Below, one piece after another: positions 57,209 to 64,000 of a stretch of 64,000 nucleotides of DNA (the first letter of the stretch is position 1; each line of letters starts with the position of its first letter). Location of the stretch: assembly GCA_977006965.1 (NCBI GenBank), contig OZ345363.1, forward strand, positions 1,736,001-1,800,000, in the 5' to 3' direction. This DNA is from Phymatolithon calcareum (lineage: Eukaryota; Rhodophyta; Florideophyceae; Hapalidiales). The notes beneath the pieces were generated by a model, which saw only the letters and a list, made by a program, of their open reading frames with translations, did no database searches and was not told the origin of the DNA. A program made the position numbers and the translations under genes.

Positions 57209-57453
57209 AATCAAGATACGAGAAGTTAACTAGATGTCCCTCGGGACACAAAGCCAAATAGCGGGAACACCAGCAGCGAACCCACAAGAACACCACATAG
57301 TAGGTAGGACGATCCAGGTTCCAAACTTTCCCCACCGCCTATGGAAGGCAGTAGGTTTCAATGGTCTACACACTGGAAGGTAGCAACTGAGGAAGCCTTG
57401 CCCGTATATTCGTAAGACTGTGAGGCTTTTAAATAAACTCCAATCAAAAAAAA
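56099..57453 (+). mobile_element. LINE1 insertion in the Sel1 gene
   Basis: 1,355 bp, 5'-truncated just before the RT catalytic block. It is flanked by the perfect 14-bp duplication AGTATATAGTTGGG at 56085-56098 and 57454-57467. The 3' UTR ends GAGGCTTTTAAATAAACTCC and an A tail. It is oriented opposite to the gene. Removing it joins the codons for DNNPNYIL and LQASVHVDNY. Confidence 0.93.
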
Positions 57454-59378
57454 AGTATATAGTTGGGATTGTTATCCCAAAGAAAAGAAGACAATGTCGC
57501 TCCATGTGCCGGTAGGCCACTGAAGAATTGTTCGAGGTCCTCACCAGGGTTGCATCCAAGCTGATATATGAGGATATCCCTGCTTCGGCGTTCCGCTTCC
57601 CAGTACCTGTCTGTGTTACTTTCAGATAATACCGTGTCGTCCTCGCTTACGAGCTCGATGTTCTCCATGAGCACGGCAAAAAGGGCCATCTGAGAAGCTG
57701 TGATATTTTCAACAGCAGAACGCTCTTCATCACGGAGCTCGTTCAAAGACGTTTTATGCCAATCATCTTTTGCTGCGTCTCTGATAGTCGCCTCATGCCT
57801 GTAAAACCGTCATATCTTGCCGAAGGCGGCGTTCATTTTGAAAGGTAGCATGCATCGCTGTGTGATATCGATTTCTCCATAAACGTATTCTGCATCCCCC
57901 ACGCAGTATCTGTGATATGGCGAGAACAGAGTGACAAAACTCTCAGTAGATCCATTGTCTTTCACAGATCCTCGAGTTGTGTGGGCAGGTGCGAGAACAC
58001 CGAGCTTGAGGGATGACAAACGTTTGCATATCTGGAATACCGTTAGAGACTCATTAAATTGACCTTTGGTGTCGACAAGCCATCGATACCCAAATCGTGC
58101 CAGGAACGATACAAGCCATCGAACAGAGCACTCCTCCGGTTTTGTTGACTTTAGACAAGATGCCACAAACCGCGCCATACCACTATGTCTTTTCGGATCG
58201 CTGCGACCCACATGTGAGAATAGTGCGGGTCGTACGGGAAGCTCTGCATTGGTGAATTCATTGTCAATACGTGAGCTGTTCACCACCATGTGATGGTCCA
58301 CAGTCCTCTTGATTTTCCCCAAAGACGAGTAAAAGGAAGAACAGTCCTCCTCCATGTTCCCCATCGCCCAGTTGTACAGTGGTGCGCTGCACTTCTTCAC
58401 GCGCTTGTAAAAACGATTTGGATCGCGGATTGATGAGAAAAGAAAGCGTATAGTAGTCTTCAAGAAATCAAAAAGACGAAACAGACGAGTCTGACGTTCC
58501 ACGATTGCAGCATCACGAAGCGTAGAAGAAAACGAATTCTGTTCCGGCAAGTGACGTGAATGACTTCCATTCGTAGTAGAACCGGAAGATGTAGAACACG
58601 AATTCGGATCATGACATACACCAGAAGGACCGACGATTGAGCGGTTGGATATAGCAGAAGAAGGAGAAGTCGATCCGACTGACGAATGTAATGAGGAGGC
58701 AGGATGTGTGCAGGACAATAACCGGTTGTATAAATTCATAAACCTGGTCTTCAAGTTGTCGAAAAGGCGGATTAGAGGGCGTTTCCATCGCGCGCCGTAG
58801 GACTTCACTTTTGAAAGCATGTTCTTGACATCGGGAGAATGGTCATAGACAGGAACAATATATCCCAGACTCACAAGACATCTGAGAGCATAAATATTCC
58901 AGTTTCGGAATTCGTATAGAAGAATCAGTCCCCATATTGTTCGAAAAACGTGAAAACTGTTGAACACGGCCACCGCAATCGCCGCTGCTGCCTCCTTTTA
59001 ATCACGGTTCTCGATTTGGGCAACGATGTAGAAGATGACACACGCCAAGGAGGGCAATGAGACCAACAACTGTACCGTTCCATTGCGACGGGTGTCACGG
59101 ATGGTGCGCCATTTGTCGGTGATAAAGTCCAAGGCGTAAATGGATGCGAGGGGAATGAATGCGATGGCGTAGATGGAGAAGACGAGTCGCAGGTCGTCGG
59201 CGAGAGAAGGAGCATCGTTGCAACAGCAGCACTTGGACATGGTGTTGGCGTTGGTTCGCCGAAAGTAACTCTGATATTGTTCCGCTCAGTGTTGTACCGC
59301 AATGCGCAAGTTGACTGTCGTTTCCGCAGTCGCGCTGATCTCGCTAACAATTCGATTGCGCGCAAGTGGGGATAAGTA

Positions 59379-61990
59379 GGGGTTGTCGCCCGGTGGAGAG
59401 GTCCGAATATGGGCACGAGGCCACAGATATGCACCGAGGCGAAGCCGAGGTCTCATGTCCGAGCCGTGTGCACATACAGTATGCGGACCGATCCTACCGG
59501 GCGACAACCCGCTTGTCGGCCGGGTGATGATAACTTAATGCAGCGCTTTTATTGGGTAGAATATCCGTGCCGAAGTCCACGACAAGCTGGTTCCTTATGC
59601 AACGACTTGCCCACACCGTAAAACGTCGATAAAAAACTCTATTTTTTCCAAGGCAAGGTCTCGATGAACGGGTCAGTATCGGATGTTTCAAAATAATTAG
59701 TTCCTTTTGGAACAACTGGTCAGGAGCATGACCTTGACAAGTGAGTCAAACAATTAAAAAATCCTATTTTTCGGAGTCGAGCTACTTCTCGTCGTCGACG
59801 AACGGGTCTGTACCTTCGGTTTCAGAATAATTAGTTCCTTTTCGAACAACCGGTCAGGAGCATGACCTTCACAAGTGAGCCAAACGATTAAAAAATCCTA
59901 TTTTTCGGAATCGAGCCACTTCTCGTCGTCGACGAACGGGTCTGTACCCTCAGTTTCAGTCAACCCTCGATAACTGGACGGCTTCGGTCGGGGAGTCAGA
60001 AATCCAGATATCGAGGATATTCCAATAGTGAATTCATATCATATCGCAAAGTCTACACGTGTAGCTCAGCAGCCCATGTGGCAGAGGCAGTAGTTGCGGC
60101 AGTCGATGCCGACACACTGCGCGAATCTGAGAATCCAGGGAGCAGAGAAGCGGATGGTGATGCGATAGTATAAATTTCAATAGTTGTAATTGTTGACGGC
60201 ATTAGGCTCGTGGGAACTGTCCGGCCGGAACTGCAACATCACCGGAGGATCATGGTGACACCGATGTATTAGTGTATATCTGCGTAACTGTTGCGCATGC
60301 GTACAGTATGAACAAACTGCTTGAAGCGTGTATAAGGTTGGAGAATCTGACGAGCCGTCAGGTGGTATCACGCTTTTGGAACCGCGGTCAGAGTTGGGAA
60401 TATGGACGCCATTGGCAGCGACAGAGTTCACGCAGAGGATGTAGAGGAGCTAGTCACACTGGATGATGCAACAATAAGCCCAGAAACGCCTGGAGCGCAT
60501 TTCGAAGATAGCGACGGACCGACTGGAAAGTCACGAAAGTAGATGGAGGCTCCGCGGATAACAGAGATACAAAGTGGCTTGCGCAGGCCCGATGTACCAG
60601 GGATAACCGGTATTCGCATGCTAATTGCCGACATACTTGCTTACGCTGAAAACCCGGGTTGCAAAGAAGAGGTTGGTGATGCCATTGTAGAAATTCTCAC
60701 GTTTGCAGTTGTGGATGGGGCGGCACTAACTAGATTGGGGTTTCCATGACTTCAGAGGGCTGCAGGAGCGCAAGTGCAGCTTTAAAGAGCTGGGTCGCTG
60801 ATGACTTTATCCCCATTCGAAGATTATGCGGTAGCTAAAATCGTGTTCTACGGCATTGCCGGGATCGGGATTGCTACCACTATGGAGGGCTGAATGCTGG
60901 CGCAGTGTCAACAGTCCTCGTAGACGCGATCGGTAATAAGATGCTCGTACACTCGAGTACTCTTACCGAGGTCTGGCCGCCATGGAGATGGAGGGCTGTG
61001 CCTTATTACATTCTGTGGACAAGTGGTAATGTGCAGAATATGCTCCGTGGCATGTACACAATATTTTATACATTTTTAAGGTATGCGCCGTGCATCGGAA
61101 GTCAGGATATTCTACCAAGTGAGTATTCTGAATATATTAAAATTTGGATACATTTTGTTCTAAATGGTATTCGTGGACGCACGCAATATTCTAAAAACTG
61201 AGGTTATACGCTTAAAGAGGATCCAGTTATCGAGGCTTGACTGTAATTAGTTCCTTTTGGAACAACCGCTCAGGAGCATCACCTTGACAAGTGAGCCAAA
61301 CGATTAAAAAATCCTATATTTCGGAGTCGAGCTACTTGTCGTCCTCGACGAACGGGACTGCACTTTGTCTTTCAAAATAATTAGTTTATTTTGGAAGAAC
61401 AGGTCAAGTACATGACCTTGACAAGTTAGGAGCTGATTAAACTTTTGTAATAAATAAATGTATCATAACTGATTCATACTTTCGAATTTTATGACTTTTC
61501 TTCGCTTCCTAAACGCACCTTGTTCCAAAAAGAACTAATTATTCTGAAACCAAAGGTACAGACCCGTTCGTCGACGACGAGAAGAAGCTCGACTCCGAAA
61601 AGTAGGATTTTTTAATTGTTTGACTCACTTGTCAAGGTCATGCTCCTGACCAGTTGTTCCAAAAGGAACTAATTATTTTGAAACATCCGATACTGACCCG
61701 TTCATCGAGACCTTGCCTTGGAAAAAATAGAGTTTTTTATCGACGTTTTACGGTGTGGGCAAGTCGTTGCATAAGGAACCAGCTTGTCGTGGACTTCGGC
61801 ACGGATATTCTACCCAATAAAAGCGCTGCATTAAGTTATCATCACCCGGCCGACAAGCGGGTTGTCGCCCGGTAGGATCGGTCCGCATACTGTATGTGCA
61901 CTCGGCTCGGATATGAGACCTCGGCTTCGCCTCGGTGCATATCCGTGGCCTCGTGCCCATATTCGGACCTCTCCACCGGGCGACAACCCC
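59379..61990. mobile_element. Foldback-type element with 472-bp inverted arms
   Basis: The outer ends GGGGTTGTCGCCCGG and CCGGGCGACAACCCC are each flanked by TA. Arms 59379-59850 and 61519-61990 are near-identical inverted copies. Each arm starts with a 132-bp unit that itself has inverted ends (59379-59510; 61859-61990). Then comes unique DNA, then tandem units of about 131 bp containing AATAATTAGTTCCTTTTGG and CGTCGTCGACGAACGGGTC, found again at 61245-61430. It lies about 140 bp upstream of the Sel1-gene ATG. No transposase of its own is seen. Confidence 0.8.
59957..61243 (+). mobile_element. Pogo/Tc1-like element inside the foldback element
   Basis: Ends CAGTCAACCCTCGATAACTG and its imperfect complement, TA on the right. 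The left TA seems lost with CAGAATA of the host repeat. Inside, a plus ORF holds MNKLLEACIRLENLTSRQVV, then, in a shifted frame, MDAIGSDRVHAEDVEELVTL and an acidic stretch. That resembles the end of a pogo-type transposase. No DDE block survives. TIR sequence and the acidic C-terminus are the only support. Confidence 0.5.
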
Positions 61991-62900
61991 TACTTGTCAC
62001 ATGTTTCGAAACCTCCACTACTCATCAGAAGCACACGAGAACCAGGTCAGCATCAATGCAGTCGTGTACCGTTTGGTGTGGGAGATAATCTGGGTTACTT
62101 GGAGTGGACAGATTATCAGATTTTGTCGTCAAACGGCCACTTCGTGCCTCGCGCGATTGGCCGTCCGTACGATCGGACGGCTGGGTGGCCGCGCGGAAAA
62201 GGGGAAAGGAGTAGCTGGTGAGGGTGTGATCGGGCTAATGCCTTCTCGTGAGAACGGGCTCCGGCCAATGCCTTCGCGGTAGACCAAAGTAGCCTTTAGC
62301 TTTACTTAGTCTGTTACGTTCTACCAGGGGGGAACCAAAGCTGAGGGGGATGGTCAGCAGGATATGTAGCAACACAGGAACTCGCCGGCCTTTGGTGCCG
62401 GTGAGTGTAAGCCCATGTAAGCACCCATGAGGTGCCCAGGGAGTATGATTGACACTCCCTCCCATGGGCTGCCTGTGTGATACATCAAAATGACCATCAA
62501 ATACACTATCAAAAGGAAAAAAAGGAATCAAATAGAAGGGACATGGCGGGAAAAAATTAAAAGCATTGCATGTTGTGCTGGCGTTAGCTCTTGATCCCAA
62601 AAGGAGGACACGATATCCTTGCATGGCGGACTAGCGCACCCCAGATGAGTGAAAGGCGACTGGCGCATGTCGGGTCGGGTACATGATATATGGCGGTGCG
62701 AGGGCGCCGCACTGCAGCGCTCTGCCAAAAGAGCGCGGAGCACGCGCCGAAGGAAAAACAACTGGCATCGTGGTGGGTGGGGCACGATTGCCATGACTAA
62801 GAAACTGGATGATCTCGGCGGCCGCCCTCGTGTTGGGAACGGAGAGCGTGCGGCGGCCGGGCCGACGGACATACGGAAGCCGCATGGTGGGCGGGCCAGG
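61991..62900. other. Unassigned GC-rich stretch before the right-edge gene
   Basis: It contains an 8-bp-arm palindrome at 62160-62181 (GCCGTCCG, loop TACGAT). Bases 62480-62570 are A-rich and could hold a promoter for the rightward gene. No supported ORF. Confidence 0.35.
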
Positions 62901-63299
62901 ATGGCTAGCAAGAGGCGAGAGCGGCAACACAGGCAGCAGCAGTGTGCTGCATCTGATGCGGTCGCGGGGAGTGCCACAACTATGCGAGTGCGTGTCTGGG
63001 CGGCGAAGGTGGCGCCTGTCACAGATGGGATTCGGCGCATTGCTCGCCGACGTTTAGACTGGAGCGTGTCAGTCTGGAGCACAAAGCGGGGCCGGCGTCG
63101 GGAGAGAGAGCGAAGAGGGGCGCGTGTTGTGACTCGCCGAACCGGGGTTTTGCCCACCACTGCTGCGCTCGTGGAACCGGCGGGGGTCTGTTCCCATGGA
63201 TTGGAGTTGCTTGCTGACTCTCCTTTGGCAGCGGGTCCTCGTCGGACGCGCGGGCGCAGTATGATGTCGACGGGCGCTGGCTTGTCGAGGCGCTCATGA
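62901..63299 (+). CDS. Basic N-terminal ORF, possibly part of the right-edge gene
   Basis: ATG 62901 starts MASKRRERQHRQQQCAASDA. It is Arg-rich (RRIARRRLDW, KRGRRRERERRG) with a nucleolar or nucleic-acid-binding look. It ends at a TGA overlapping the next ATG. Frame 2, used by the downstream ORF, opens at 63218 after a TGA, so the two could be one gene broken by a frameshift, or two ORFs. A 279-codon minus ORF over the same region is equally long, so strand is uncertain. Confidence 0.3.
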   Translation: MASKRRERQHRQQQCAASDAVAGSATTMRVRVWAAKVAPVTDGIRRIARRRLDWSVSVWSTKRGRRRERERRGARVVTRRTGVLPTTAALVEPAGVCSHGLELLADSPLAAGPRRTRGRSMMSTGAGLSRRS

Positions 63300-64000
63300 T
63301 GGGGGATGACAGTACGGACGGGAATGGGCTGGTGTTGGAGGTGGGCGTCCCTCACGCGACTGATCAAGCCAAGTCACCTGTGGCGGGGTTCCACCCCGTA
63401 GGTTGGGATGCAGAACTGTTTGGAGGTGTTCGTGATGGAGCGATTGTGATGACCACCTATGCAGTCCGGGGTTCTCGGGCCGAGCACCAGTGGGAAAGGA
63501 CCCCGGATTGCTTCGTACCAGCGCGTCGTGATTCGTCGAGGCGTGACGGTAGGATGGTGCGCAGCGAGGTTGTTGCTGGTCATGTTTTGGCCTTTCTTCG
63601 CCGTTATCCGGGTGTTGCCGTGATAATCTCTGGTATTGGTGCACGATCTCCGGTTGCGTGGAATGTGGAAGTTCGTAGAGAGGTTGCTGGACAGCCGCGG
63701 TGTACATCCGGTACGCACGACTGCATCAAAGCTGCCATCGTGAATGCTGTGTTTGCGGTGCGGGGATGTGACGCATCTTCCTGGGTGCAACAGTTCATAG
63801 ACGCGGATCCGCGACTTTATACGACGTTTAAGCCAGTTGGGGAGGTTCTTCGCGCAGCAACAGAGTCACGTGTGGGCTGCCGCGCGTCACGTGATGTCGA
63901 CATCCAGCGTGCGATACAGTCATCGGATCGTATGTGCGCGTTCCGACTTCTCGGGTCCAAACGAAGCGGCGTATTCGTTGTGCGTCTCCAGGAGGTGAAG
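63296..64000 (+). CDS. Partial ORF leaving the window; possible Cys-peptidase-like fold
   Basis: From ATG 63296 (open since 63218) the frame stays open for 235 codons to the last base. It contains VAGHVLAFLRRYPGVAVIIS, then GTHDCIKAAIVNAVFAV, a Cys followed by small and hydrophobic helix residues, and then SDRMCAFRLLGSKRSGVFVV. A Cys at the start of a helix followed by a later strand pair occurs in papain-like peptidases (C39, OTU) found in host genes and transposons. The expected His would lie beyond the edge. GC-rich, like host genes. The peptidase reading is inference only. Confidence 0.45.
   Translation, partial: MMGDDSTDGNGLVLEVGVPHATDQAKSPVAGFHPVGWDAELFGGVRDGAIVMTTYAVRGSRAEHQWERTPDCFVPARRDSSRRDGRMVRSEVVAGHVLAFLRRYPGVAVIISGIGARSPVAWNVEVRREVAGQPRCTSGTHDCIKAAIVNAVFAVRGCDASSWVQQFIDADPRLYTTFKPVGEVLRAATESRVGCRASRDVDIQRAIQSSDRMCAFRLLGSKRSGVFVVRLQEVK

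Larger units (their letters stand above)
53537..59240 (-). pseudogene. Large Sel1-repeat membrane-protein gene, broken
   Basis: ATG 59240 starts MSKCCCCNDAPSLADDL with two hydrophobic segments (VFSIYAIAFIPLASIYALDF; VSLPSLACVIFYIVA). After TAA (58998) the same frame continues with another hydrophobic stretch (FHVFRTIWGLILLYEF), then runs to TGA (57810) and on to 57468, where a LINE1 lies. Beyond it come helical regions (EIRNMVEDEHGVW), a frame change near 55950, TAA (54702), a frame change near 54000 and a C-terminal Sel1 block (LKKAVEAGCSSGMNNLAVAY, EAERLYKKSIEVDKNPVATY). Sel1 repeats are adaptor alpha-solenoids. Three stops and two shifts in otherwise coherent coding suggest one dead gene of about 1,440 codons. 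Unseen introns are the alternative. Confidence 0.6.

Noticed and set aside
10533-59240. Possible reassigned stop codons, since many long frames continue across TAA, TAG or TGA
   Set aside because: Comparing copia A with B, the stops stand for Ser, Glu, Leu, Trp and Cys, and all three stop codons are involved. That is ordinary nonsense mutation, not a code change.
62160-62181. Transcription terminator-like palindrome
   Set aside because: Bacterial-type terminators do not apply in a eukaryotic nuclear window, and an 8-bp palindrome can arise by chance in GC-rich DNA.
62528-63367. 279-codon minus ORF
   Set aside because: No motif; Arg/Pro/Ser-rich as expected of an antisense shadow in GC-rich DNA. 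Kept as an alternative strand for the weak 62901 ORF only.

Overview
This is eukaryotic nuclear DNA made almost entirely of transposable elements. It holds Ty1/copia and Ty3-type LTR retrotransposons, at least four LINE types with APE-type endonuclease and reverse transcriptase, two SINE-like families, a solo LTR and TIR DNA elements. Host genes are few, GC-rich and apparently intron-poor. The mix of GC-rich compact genes and heavily nested retroelements would fit a red alga of the Chondrus type, but I cannot prove the organism from this sequence. The element names LINE1 to LINE4, SINE-G and copia A, B, C are mine. Start codons follow ATG where an ATG fits.

Layout, left to right. Bases 1-2531 and 7198-23408 are the two arms of one inverted duplication. 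The short arm has lost most of a LINE. The long arm is swollen by a stack of later insertions: a minus-strand LINE2 (LINE2-b) was hit by a plus-strand LINE2 (LINE2-a, 9776-19673) and by a 909-bp minisatellite-bearing retroelement (20367-21275). LINE2-a was then hit by a very young copia element (copia C, 9969-15957). Each arm carries a small secreted-peptide gene and a second short ORF. A direct duplication (5035-6867 and 24640-26030) carries different insertions in each copy: SINE-G, LINE4 and LINE2 in one, a solo LTR in the other. Bases 27559-29154 hold the only clearly intact host-like gene, a coiled-coil protein.

Bases 29676-34204 hold a LINE3, several SINE-G copies and a decayed GC-rich gene. 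Bases 34205-38620 are a decayed Ty3 element split by a 937-bp TIR element that carries a 152-codon ORF. Bases 39039-52829 are a nested pair of copia elements, B inside the 3' LTR of A. Both target-site duplications are intact, and a tRNA-headed SINE sits in the same LTR. Bases 53537-59240 appear to be one large Sel1-repeat membrane-protein gene broken by stops, frameshifts and a LINE1. Bases 59379-61990 are a foldback element with 472-bp inverted arms and a pogo-like insert. The right edge (63296-64000) is an open reading frame that leaves the window.

The relative order of insertion can be read from exact target-site duplications. The non-LTR families share a 3'-terminal motif (GAGG-CTTTTAAATAAA-like) although their tails differ (A-rich, poly-C, CTT repeats). 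This suggests one retrotransposition machinery serving several families, including the SINE and the minisatellite composite.
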